Part shown: positions 1 through 7,071 of the stretch, in pieces | Position numbering within the stretch: the stretch's first letter is position 1 | How the letters are laid out: each line of letters begins with the position of its first letter | Source of the DNA: Streptomyces sp. YS415 | GTDB taxonomy: Bacteria; Actinomycetota; Actinomycetes; Streptomycetales; Streptomycetaceae | DNA: 64,000 nucleotides | Reading direction: 5' to 3' | NCBI RefSeq assembly: GCF_023544665.1 | Contig: NZ_JAMJFL010000011.1 | Span: forward strand, 1-64,000 | Notes under the pieces: model-generated | What the model saw: the letters and a program-made list of their open reading frames with translations, nothing else | Database searches by the model: none | Told to the model about the DNA's origin: nothing | Program-made: the position numbers and the translations under genes

Positions 1-1672
1 CGACCGGCAGGATCATCGGCCTGCGGCGATACGTGTCGGAAACCCACTTGCCCAGGGTGCGGCGGATCAGCTGCTGGAGCTGGTGGGGCTCCACGACGCC
101 GTCCTGGGCCGACCGCTCCAGCACCTCGGTGATCCTCGGGATGACGTCGCCGAAGGCGGAGTCGTCGATGCCGGAGCCGCGAGCCTGGATGTGGGGGCCG
201 GCCGTGATCTTGCCGGTGGACGAGTCCACGACCACGAAGACCGAGATGATGCCCTCGTCGCCGAGAATCTTCCGGTCCTTCAGCGCCGGCTCGCCCACGT
301 CACCGACGGAGAGGCCGTCGACGTAGACGTAACCCGCCTGGACCTTGCCGGAGATCTTGGCCTTGCCCTCGACGAGGTCGACGGCCACGCCGTCCTCGGC
401 GATGACGATCCGGTCGTGCGGGACGCCGGTCATGGCGCCCAGCTCGGCGTTGGCGCGCAGGTGGCGCCATTCGCCGTGGACCGGCATCAGGTTCTTCGGG
501 CGGCAGATGTTGTAGAAGTACAGGAGCTCGCCCGCGGACGCGTGGCCCGAGACGTGCACCTTGGCGTTGCCCTTGTGGACGACGTTGGCGCCCCAGCGGG
601 TCAGGCCGTTGATCACGCGGTAGACCGCGTTCTCGTTGCCGGGGATCAGCGACGACGCCAGGATCACCGTGTCGCCGTCGACGATGCGGATCTGGTGATC
701 GCGGTTGGCCATGCGGGACAGGGCCGCCATCGGTTCGCCCTGGGAGCCGGTGCAGACCAGCACGATCTGGCTGTCCGGGAGGTCGTCCAGTGTCTTGACG
801 TCCACCACCAGGCCCGGCGGGACCTTGAGATAGCCCAGGTCCCGGGCGATGCCCATGTTGCGGACCATCGAGCGGCCGACGAAGGCGACCCGGCGGCCGT
901 ACTCGTGGGCCGCGTCCAGGATCTGCTGGATGCGGTGGACGTGGCTGGCGAAGCTCGCCACGATGATCCGCTTGTTGGCGCCGGCGAAGACCTGCCGCAG
1001 GACGTTGGAGATCTCGCGCTCCGGCGGAACGAACCCCGGGACCTCGGCGTTCGTGGAGTCGCTGAGGAGAAGGTCGATGCCCTCCTCGCTCAGGCGGGCG
1101 AACGCGTGCAGGTCGGTGAGCCGGCTGTCCAGCGGGAGCTGGTCCATCTTGAAGTCGCCCGTGTGCACCACCATGCCCGCGGGGGTGCGGATGGCGACGG
1201 CCAGGGCGTCGGGGATGGAGTGGTTGACGGCGATGAACTCGCAGTCGAAGGGGCCGATGCGCTCGCGGTTCCCCTCCACCACCTCAAGGGTGTACGGGCG
1301 GATGCGGTGCTCCTGCAGCTTGGCCTCGATGAGCGCGAGGGTCAGCTTGGAGCCGATCAGCGGGATGTCCGGCTTCTCGCGGAGCAGGAAGGGGACGCCG
1401 CCGATGTGGTCCTCGTGACCGTGGGTGAGGACGATGCCCTCGATGTCGTCGAGGCGGTCCCTGATGGACGAGAAGTCCGGCAGGATCAGGTCGATTCCGG
1501 GCTGCTCCTCCTCGGGGAAGAGCACTCCGCAGTCGACGATCAGCAGGCGGCCGCCGTACTCGAAGACCGTCATGTTTCGGCCGATTTCGCCGAGGCCGCC
1601 GAGTGGGGTGACCCGCAGGCCGCCTTCGGCGAGCGGCGGGGGCGGGCTCAGTTCAGGATGCGGATGACTCAA
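1..1672 (-). CDS. rnj: Ribonuclease J (last few codons outside the window)
   Basis: Metallo-beta-lactamase/beta-CASP ribonuclease that acts in mRNA decay and RNA maturation, combining endonuclease and 5'-3' exonuclease activity in this family. The metal-binding motif HGHEDH is visible near residue 84, and the reading frame matches Streptomyces RNase J from start to finish as I remember it. There are 557 codons inside the window. The family is about 561 residues, so only the extreme C-terminus (after RRRPMILPV) is missing, cut by the window edge and not truncated in nature. The start is a TTG (protein MSHPHPELSPPPP) because GAGGAG lies six bases upstream and no ATG or GTG fits. It follows dapA in the same direction; a strong hairpin separates the two, so it may have its own promoter or depend on read-through. 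Confidence 0.96.
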   Translation of the reverse strand, partial: MSHPHPELSPPPPLAEGGLRVTPLGGLGEIGRNMTVFEYGGRLLIVDCGVLFPEEEQPGIDLILPDFSSIRDRLDDIEGIVLTHGHEDHIGGVPFLLREKPDIPLIGSKLTLALIEAKLQEHRIRPYTLEVVEGNRERIGPFDCEFIAVNHSIPDALAVAIRTPAGMVVHTGDFKMDQLPLDSRLTDLHAFARLSEEGIDLLLSDSTNAEVPGFVPPEREISNVLRQVFAGANKRIIVASFASHVHRIQQILDAAHEYGRRVAFVGRSMVRNMGIARDLGYLKVPPGLVVDVKTLDDLPDSQIVLVCTGSQGEPMAALSRMANRDHQIRIVDGDTVILASSLIPGNENAVYRVINGLTRWGANVVHKGNAKVHVSGHASAGELLYFYNICRPKNLMPVHGEWRHLRANAELGAMTGVPHDRIVIAEDGVAVDLVEGKAKISGKVQAGYVYVDGLSVGDVGEPALKDRKILGDEGIISVFVVVDSSTGKITAGPHIQARGSGIDDSAFGDVIPRITEVLERSAQDGVVEPHQLQQLIRRTLGKWVSDTYRRRPMILPV

Positions 1673-1690
1673 AAGACTCTCCTCAACCAC

Positions 1691-1723
1691 GCGCGCCACG
1701 TACCGGTAGGGCACGTGGCGCGC
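1691..1723 (-). terminator. Hairpin between dapA and rnj
   Basis: Perfect 11-base inverted repeat, GCGCGCCACGT at 1691-1701 and ACGTGGCGCGC at 1713-1723, with an 11-base loop. It sits downstream of the dapA stop and just before the rnj ribosome-binding site. It can act as a dapA terminator or attenuator, or as a structure in the rnj leader. No T-run follows, as is usual in this genus. Confidence 0.6.
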
Positions 1724-1827
1724 ATGACGTTCGTGCAGAAGCAGTTGTCGTTGTGGCGCAGGCACCGGTGGCCTGCTTATTCAGTTGTGAAGTCGATGCG
1801 CGCGGTCGGGCCGCGCGAAGTCTGGTG

Positions 1828-2727
1828 CTAGAGCTGTACCCCGCCCGCGGCAAGATCGATCTTGAGCTGTTCGACCTCTTCGGGCGAGCACTCGACCATC
1901 GGGGCGCGCAGCGGTCCCGCGGGCAGGCCCTGGAGGGTGAGCGCGGCCTTGGTGGTCATGACGCCCTGGGTGCGGAACATGCCCGTGTACACGGGGAGCA
2001 GCTTCTGGTGGATCTCGGTCGCCTTCTGGACGTCACCGCTGGTGTACGCGTCGACGAGGGCGCGCAGCTCCGGGGTGACGACATGGCCGACGACGGAGAC
2101 GAAGCCGACCGCGCCCACGGAGAGGAGCGGCAGGTTCAGCATGTCGTCGCCGGAGTACCAGGCGAGGCCGGAGCGGGCGATGGCCCAGCTCGCGCGGCCG
2201 AGGTCGCCCTTGGCGTCCTTGTTGGCGACGATCCGGGGGTGCTCGGCGAGCCGGACGAGGGTCTCGGTGCTGATCGGGACGCCGCTGCGGCCGGGGATGT
2301 CGTAGAGCATGACCGGCAGCTCGGCGGCGTCGGCGATGGTCCGGAAGTGCCGGTACAGGCCCTCCTGAGGGGGCTTGTTGTAGTACGGCGTGACGATCAG
2401 CAGGCCGTGCGCGCCGGCCTTCTCGGCCTGGCGGGCGAGCTCGATGCTGTGGTGCGTGTCGTTGGTGCCGACTCCGGCCACGACGTGGGCACGGTCGCCG
2501 ACCGCCTCCAGTACGGCTCGTACGAGATCCGCTTTCTCCGCGTTGCTGGTGGTGGGGGACTCGCCTGTGGTGCCGTTGATGATCAGGCCGTCGTTGCCTG
2601 CGTCCACCAGGTGCGTGGCGAGCCGCTGCGCGCCGTCGAGGTCGAGTGCGCCGTCCGCCGTGAAGGGCGTGACCATGGCGGTGAGGACCCGCCCGAAGGG
2701 GGTCTGCGGAGTGGAGGTCGGAGCCAT
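1828..2727 (-). CDS. dapA: 4-hydroxy-tetrahydrodipicolinate synthase
   Basis: Condenses pyruvate with aspartate semialdehyde, the first committed step of the diaminopimelate/lysine pathway in the cytoplasm. At 299 residues it has the normal family length as a TIM barrel. The Schiff-base lysine is expected at K170 in VANKDAKGD, the catalytic tyrosine at Y142 in YDIPGR, and the threonine pair in NGTTGESPT (51-59). The next step of the pathway, dapB, lies 2.2 kb away on the same strand but in a separate unit. The start ATG (MAPTSTPQ) gives the usual N-terminus. It lies between thyX and rnj, all read leftwards. Confidence 0.97.
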   Translation of the reverse strand: MAPTSTPQTPFGRVLTAMVTPFTADGALDLDGAQRLATHLVDAGNDGLIINGTTGESPTTSNAEKADLVRAVLEAVGDRAHVVAGVGTNDTHHSIELARQAEKAGAHGLLIVTPYYNKPPQEGLYRHFRTIADAAELPVMLYDIPGRSGVPISTETLVRLAEHPRIVANKDAKGDLGRASWAIARSGLAWYSGDDMLNLPLLSVGAVGFVSVVGHVVTPELRALVDAYTSGDVQKATEIHQKLLPVYTGMFRTQGVMTTKAALTLQGLPAGPLRAPMVECSPEEVEQLKIDLAAGGVQL

Positions 2728-2801
2728 GGGTTACACGCTACTCGCTGCTCAAGGCGCGGTCTGCCCTAGGGGGTGCGGGAAAAGTCAGGACAAAGAAGGA
2801 G

Positions 2802-2839
2802 CCCGGCACTGCCTGCTCGGGGGTTCAAGCAGTGCCGGG
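2802..2839 (-). terminator. thyX terminator
   Basis: Perfect 11-base inverted repeat (CCCGGCACTGC at 2802-2812 and GCAGTGCCGGG at 2829-2839) about 100 bases past the thyX stop and before the dapA start. It separates the two leftward genes. Confidence 0.75.
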
Positions 2840-2938
2840 TCCGTTTGATCAGGCTAGATGAACTTCGCTAAATGCCGCAATCCGGACACTTCATGAGGCT
2901 GACCCGTACATGTGTGCCCGGCCGGGAACTCGGGTGCG

Positions 2939-3679
2939 CTACGGCGCCACACGTCCGTTCGCATTGAAGGCGGCGTGGGTGAGCGGCATGAGCCTGGCCC
3001 ACTCCGCCTCCATCTTCTCGCCGACCATCTCGATCTCCCGCTGCGGGAAGGACGGGAGCTTGGCCAGCTCGTGCTGGGTGCGCAGGCCGAGGAAGTGCAT
3101 CAGCGAGCGGGCGTTGCAGGTGGCGTACATGGAGGAGAACAGGCCGACGGGCAGGACCGCGCGGGCGACCTCGCGGGCGACGCCCTCCGCGAGGAGCTTC
3201 TGGTAGGCGGAGTAGGCCTGCTGGTAGGACTCACCGAGTACCCGCTCGACCATGTCGTGCTGGTCCGGCGTCCCCTCGACGAAGGTGTACTTGCCCGGGC
3301 GGCCCTCCTGAACCAGCTTGCGGTCCGCACCGGGGACGTAGAAGACGGGCTCGAGCTCGCGGTACCGGCCCGACTCCTCGTTGTAGGACCAGCCGACGCG
3401 GTGCCGCATGAACTCGCGGAAGACGAAGATCGGAGCGCTGATCAGGAAGGTCATCGAGTTGTGCTCGAAGGGGCTGCCGTGCCGGTCCCGCATCAGGTAG
3501 TTGATCAGGCCCTTCGAACGCTCGGGGTCCTTCTGGAGCTCGGCGAGGGACTGCTCGCCGAGAGTCGAGACGCGAGCGGCGAACAGGACATCCGAGTCTG
3601 AGGCGCTGTGTTTGACCAGCTCGACCGTGACGTCGTGGCGCTTGTCGATGTCGGTGTGGGGGGCGTCGGCGGAGGTCAA
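2939..3679 (-). CDS. thyX: FAD-dependent thymidylate synthase ThyX
   Basis: Makes dTMP from dUMP using methylene-tetrahydrofolate and NADPH through bound FAD, replacing classical ThyA. The signature is present as RHRVGWSYNEESGRY, with one more residue between RHR and the first Ser than the textbook RHRxxS pattern; I remember the same form from other Streptomyces. The C-terminal block SMYATCNARSLMHFLGLR carries further dUMP/FAD-contacting residues. The frame is open upstream to a GTG and ATG at 3697 and 3694, but those lack a ribosome-binding site. The TTG at 3679 has GGAAGG six bases upstream and gives 246 residues, the usual Streptomyces length, so I chose it. A hairpin terminator follows the gene. 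Confidence 0.95.
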   Translation of the reverse strand: MTSADAPHTDIDKRHDVTVELVKHSASDSDVLFAARVSTLGEQSLAELQKDPERSKGLINYLMRDRHGSPFEHNSMTFLISAPIFVFREFMRHRVGWSYNEESGRYRELEPVFYVPGADRKLVQEGRPGKYTFVEGTPDQHDMVERVLGESYQQAYSAYQKLLAEGVAREVARAVLPVGLFSSMYATCNARSLMHFLGLRTQHELAKLPSFPQREIEMVGEKMEAEWARLMPLTHAAFNANGRVAP

Positions 3680-3867
3680 GAGGGTCCTTCCCATCACGTC
3701 TGAGGTGCGGCGCCTACTTTACTCAGGGCCGCAGGGCGGGTTTGCCGGTCAGGACGGCCGCCGAGGCCGGTACCGACCCCATCCGGACCCCCTAGGGTGG
3801 TGAGCCGGGACACAGGTCGATAGCCTCACCGGGCACAGCCCCAGCATGGATTGAGTGAGGACCAGCC

Positions 3868-4419
3868 GTGCCCCTGCCCTTCCTGACGGCCGACCGAGCC
3901 TTCGAAACAGCCGATGACGTCGCGCTGCCCTTCGACGACCGTGACCGCTGGCGGCGCCCCTACCGTCCGGGCCCCTGGCGGGTGGGCGCGGCCGCGCTCG
4001 TCCTGCTGCTCGCGTCCTACGTGCTGTTCGCGGCGGTCATCATCGCGCTGACCGGCACACCGGCCGCGGCCGGTGTGGTCTTCGGTATCGCGCTGGCCGC
4101 GATCGCCGTCGCGCTGCGGCTGCTGCGCATGGGCGTGTGGGTGAGCGCCCAAGGGCTGCGCCACGTCGGCTTCTTCGCCACGCGCACCACGCCCTGGGAC
4201 CGGGTCGTCGCGGTGCGCACGGTGCAGCGGCCGGTGCGCTGGCTCGGTCTTCCGCGCACCCTCCAGGGGCAGGCCCTGGTCCTCGTACGCGCCGATCGGG
4301 CCGCCGACGATCTGCCGCCGCTGCTGACCACGCACAACGCCGACTTCCTGGCGCGGCCGGAGGCGTTCGAGCGGGCCGCGGACACCATCGAGGCCTGGGG
4401 CGCGGAAGCACTCCGCTAA
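3868..4419 (+). CDS. PH-domain membrane protein (bPH_6-like)
   Basis: Small membrane protein of 183 residues and unknown role. Two adjacent hydrophobic stretches (about residues 38-60 and 63-85) form a hairpin in the membrane. They are followed by a soluble domain containing GVWVSAQGLRHVGFFATRT and a tryptophan-rich edge, resembling the bacterial PH-like domain often called bPH_6 or DUF3093-like. It starts with GTG, preceded by GAGGA seven bases upstream. It is the only plus-strand gene in the first 10 kb, divergent from thyX and convergent with the TPR gene, from which a bidirectional hairpin separates it. The family assignment rests on topology and residue pattern only. Confidence 0.7.
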   Translation: MPLPFLTADRAFETADDVALPFDDRDRWRRPYRPGPWRVGAAALVLLLASYVLFAAVIIALTGTPAAAGVVFGIALAAIAVALRLLRMGVWVSAQGLRHVGFFATRTTPWDRVVAVRTVQRPVRWLGLPRTLQGQALVLVRADRAADDLPPLLTTHNADFLARPEAFERAADTIEAWGAEALR

Positions 4420-4435
4420 GGGCGGGCGCGTGTCC

Positions 4436-4454
4436 CGCGCCCCTCTGGGGCGCG
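4436..4454. terminator. Bidirectional terminator hairpin
   Basis: CGCGCCCC at 4436-4443 pairs with GGGGCGCG at 4447-4454 around a TCT loop, in the 37 bases between two convergent stop codons. Confidence 0.6.
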
Positions 4455-4456
4455 CT

Positions 4457-4900
4457 TCAGCGGGCCGTTTCCCGCAGCATGATCGCCCGCTGCATCGCCT
4501 TTCGTGCCCGCGGGGTGTCGCGGGCGTCGTGGTAGGCGATCGCGAGGCGGAACCAGCTGCGCCAGTCGTCCGGCGCGTCCTCCGTCTCGGCCTTGCGGCG
4601 GGCGAAGACCTCGTCGGCCGAGTCACGGTCGATGCGCCCGCTGGGGGTGCGCTTCAGCTCGTCGACGGGCAGGCCGCCCTCGGCGTCGAGTTCGGCGGCG
4701 AGCTGGTTGGCCTTGCGGACGAACTCGGTGTTCTTCCACAGGAACCACAGGCCGATCAGCGGCAGGATCAGCACCGCGACACCGAAGGTGACGGTGAGCA
4801 GGGTGCCGGCCTGGATGAGCATCAGGCCCCGGCTGCCGACCAGGACGAAGTAGACGACCAGGACGGCGGCCGTGACGGCGTAGGAGATCTTCGCGCGCAT
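4457..4900 (-). CDS. Small membrane protein with a C-terminal TPR-like segment
   Basis: A 147-residue protein with two predicted membrane helices (about residues 6-30 and 33-57), a charged linker, and a C-terminal helical pair ending in DDWRSWFRLAIAYHDARDTPRARKAMQRAIML that has the spacing of one tetratricopeptide repeat. The function is unknown. It starts at the ATG at 4900, 14 bases after the dapB stop, so it is probably co-transcribed with dapB and the upstream M16 peptidase and pnp. The same small gene follows dapB in other Streptomyces as far as I recall, which argues for a real conserved gene. Confidence 0.8.
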   Translation of the reverse strand: MRAKISYAVTAAVLVVYFVLVGSRGLMLIQAGTLLTVTFGVAVLILPLIGLWFLWKNTEFVRKANQLAAELDAEGGLPVDELKRTPSGRIDRDSADEVFARRKAETEDAPDDWRSWFRLAIAYHDARDTPRARKAMQRAIMLRETAR

Positions 4901-4914
4901 GAGTCGGTCGGCCC

Positions 4915-5667
4915 TCAGCTCAGGTCCAGGAAGTGTTCCAGCCCGAAGGTGAGGCCGGGGGTGGCCACCACGCGGCGGGCGCCGAGCAGGATGCCCGGCA
5001 TGAAGCTGCTGTGGTGCAGGGAGTCGTGGCGGACGGTGAGGGTCTCGCCCTCGCCGCCCAGCAGGACCTCCTGGTGGGCCAGCAGGCCCCGCAGCCGGAT
5101 CGCGTGGACCGGGATCCCGTCCACGCTGGCGCCCCGCGCGCCGTCCAGGGCGGTGGTCGTGGCGTCCGGCGCGGGGGCCGAGCCGGCCCTGGCGCGGGCC
5201 TCGGCGATGAGCTGGGCGGTGCGGGTGGCGGTGCCGCTGGGCGCGTCCACCTTCTTGGGGTGGTGCAGCTCGACGACCTCGACCGACTCGAAGTACGGCG
5301 CGGCGATCTGCGCGAACTTCATGGTCAGGACGGCCCCGATGGAGAAGTTGGGCGCGATGAGCACGCCCGTCTCCGGGGACTCGGCCAGCCAGCCCTTCAG
5401 CTGCGCGAGGCGCTCGTCGGTCCAGCCCGTCGTACCGACGACCGCGTGGATGCCGTGGCGCACGCAGTAGTCGAGGTTGTCCATCACCGAGTCCGGCGTG
5501 GTCAGTTCGACGGCGACCTGGGCGCCGGTCCCGGCCAGGGTCTCCAGTGTGTCGCCCCGGCCCAGGGCAGCGACCAGTTCCATGTCGTCGGCGGCCTCGA
5601 CGGCCCGGACCGCCTCGGAACCGATGCGGCCCTTGGCACCGAGGACCGCCACTCGCAGCTTGCTCAT
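4915..5667 (-). CDS. dapB: 4-hydroxy-tetrahydrodipicolinate reductase
   Basis: NAD(P)H-dependent reductase, second step of the diaminopimelate branch. The nucleotide-binding loop GAKGRIG spans residues 10-16. The catalytic stretch ELHHPKKVDAPSGTA has the conserved histidine pair at 135-136 and lysines at 138-139. At 250 residues it is of normal length. The ATG start gives MSKLRVAVLGAKG with the typical short N-terminus. It lies 24 bases after the M16 peptidase stop and is followed closely by the small TPR gene, so one leftward unit pnp-M16-dapB-TPR is likely. Its partner dapA lies in a different unit. Confidence 0.97.
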   Translation of the reverse strand: MSKLRVAVLGAKGRIGSEAVRAVEAADDMELVAALGRGDTLETLAGTGAQVAVELTTPDSVMDNLDYCVRHGIHAVVGTTGWTDERLAQLKGWLAESPETGVLIAPNFSIGAVLTMKFAQIAAPYFESVEVVELHHPKKVDAPSGTATRTAQLIAEARARAGSAPAPDATTTALDGARGASVDGIPVHAIRLRGLLAHQEVLLGGEGETLTVRHDSLHHSSFMPGILLGARRVVATPGLTFGLEHFLDLS

Positions 5668-5691
5668 CTTCTTGCTTCCTTCGGGAGAGGC

Positions 5692-7071
5692 TTACGCGAC
5701 CGCTTCGTGCAGACGGGACGCCTGTTTGTCCTTCAGCGGGCCGATGACCGACAGGGAGGGCCGCCGGCCCAGGACGTCCCGGGCCACCGAGCGGACCTCG
5801 TCCGGGGTGACCGAGGCTATCCGGGCCAGCATGTCGTCCACGGACATCTGGTCGCCCCAGCACAGCTCGCTCTTGCCGATACGGTTCATCAGCGCGCCGG
5901 TGTCCTCCAGGCCGAGGACGGTGGAGCCCCGGAGCTGGCCGATGGCGCGGCCGATCTCGTCGTCGGACAGGCCGTGCTCGGCGACCTGGTCGAGTTCGTC
6001 GCGGCAGATCTTCAGCACGTCGTGCACCTGCGAGGGCCGGCACCCGGCGTAGACGCCGAACAGGCCGCAGTCGGCGAAGCCGGAGGTGTACGAGTACACG
6101 CTGTACGCCAGGCCGCGCTTCTCCCGGACCTCCTGGAACAGCCGGGACGACATCCCGCCGCCCAGGGCCGTGTTCAGCACGCCCAGCGCCCAGCGGCGCT
6201 CGTCCGTGCGCGCGAGCCCCGGCATGCCGAGGACGACGTGCGCCTGCTCGGTCTTGCGGCCGATCAGCTCGACGCGGCCCGCGGTGCGCAGCGCGCGACT
6301 GCCGCCGCGCGGGGCGATCGGCGTGGCGTCGGGGTTCGTCAGCGCGCCGGCCTTCTCGAAGGCGGCCCGGACCTGCCGTACGACCTTGTTGTGGTCGACG
6401 TTGCCCGCGGCGGCCACGACCAGGTGGGTCGGGTCGTAGTGCTTCTTGTAGAAGCGGCGGATGCGGTCGGCGGTGAGGGCGTTGACCGTGTCGACCGTGC
6501 CGAGGACCGGGCGGCCGAGGGGGTTGTCGCCGAACATCGTGTGCGCGAACAGGTCGTGCACGCAGTCGCCGGGGTCGTCCTCGGTCATCGCGATCTCCTC
6601 GAGGATCGCGCCGCGCTCGACGTTGACGTCCTCCTCGAGGATCAGCGAGCCCGTGAGCATGTCGCAGACGACGTCGATGGCGAGCGGCAGGTCGGCGTCG
6701 AGCACACGGGCGTAGTAGCACGTGTACTCCTTCGCCGTGAACGCGTTCATCTCGCCGCCGACGGCGTCGAGGGCGGAGGAGATGTCCAGGGCCGAGCGGC
6801 GCCGGGTGCCCTTGAAGAGCAGGTGCTCCAAGTAGTGCGTGGCGCCGTTCAGGGCCGGGGTCTCGTCGCGGGAGCCGACGTGCGCCCAGATGCCGAAGGT
6901 GGCGGAGCGGACCGAGGGCAGGGTCTCGGTGACGATGCGCAGGCCGCCCGGGAGGGTGGTCTTGCGGACCGTGCCGATGCCGTTCTCGCCCTTGATCAGA
7001 GTTTGGGTACGGGCGACGGCCCGCGCCTCCGTGGAGGTGCGGGCCGTCGCCTTGGGGCTGCTCGACGTCAC
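5692..7071 (-). CDS. M16 family zinc metallopeptidase (processing-peptidase-like)
   Basis: Pitrilysin/insulinase-family peptidase of 459 residues, expected to be cytoplasmic. The inverted zinc motif HxxEH is seen as HYLEH at residues 79-83, and the distal metal-binding glutamate lies in ERGAILEEIAM about 70 residues later, so the catalytic half is intact. The C-terminal half is the usual inactive M16 repeat. It starts with GTG overlapping the pnp stop (GTGA), so translation is coupled to PNPase. The pnp-M16 pairing is widespread in Gram-positive bacteria, but the substrate is not known. No signal peptide is visible; the first 35 residues are Ser/Thr/Arg-rich and probably disordered. Confidence 0.93.
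   Translation of the reverse strand: MTSSSPKATARTSTEARAVARTQTLIKGENGIGTVRKTTLPGGLRIVTETLPSVRSATFGIWAHVGSRDETPALNGATHYLEHLLFKGTRRRSALDISSALDAVGGEMNAFTAKEYTCYYARVLDADLPLAIDVVCDMLTGSLILEEDVNVERGAILEEIAMTEDDPGDCVHDLFAHTMFGDNPLGRPVLGTVDTVNALTADRIRRFYKKHYDPTHLVVAAAGNVDHNKVVRQVRAAFEKAGALTNPDATPIAPRGGSRALRTAGRVELIGRKTEQAHVVLGMPGLARTDERRWALGVLNTALGGGMSSRLFQEVREKRGLAYSVYSYTSGFADCGLFGVYAGCRPSQVHDVLKICRDELDQVAEHGLSDDEIGRAIGQLRGSTVLGLEDTGALMNRIGKSELCWGDQMSVDDMLARIASVTPDEVRSVARDVLGRRPSLSVIGPLKDKQASRLHEAVA

Noticed and set aside
1..1672. RNase J as a truncated gene
   Set aside because: The missing residues are simply outside the window; the sequence is full up to the edge.
83..1831. Long plus-strand open frame opposite RNase J, and similar ones opposite the M16 peptidase, PNPase, IF-2 and the STAND-like gene
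   Set aside because: These follow from third-position GC on the real strand. They have no ribosome-binding site, no family features and highly skewed Val/Asp/Gly/Arg content.
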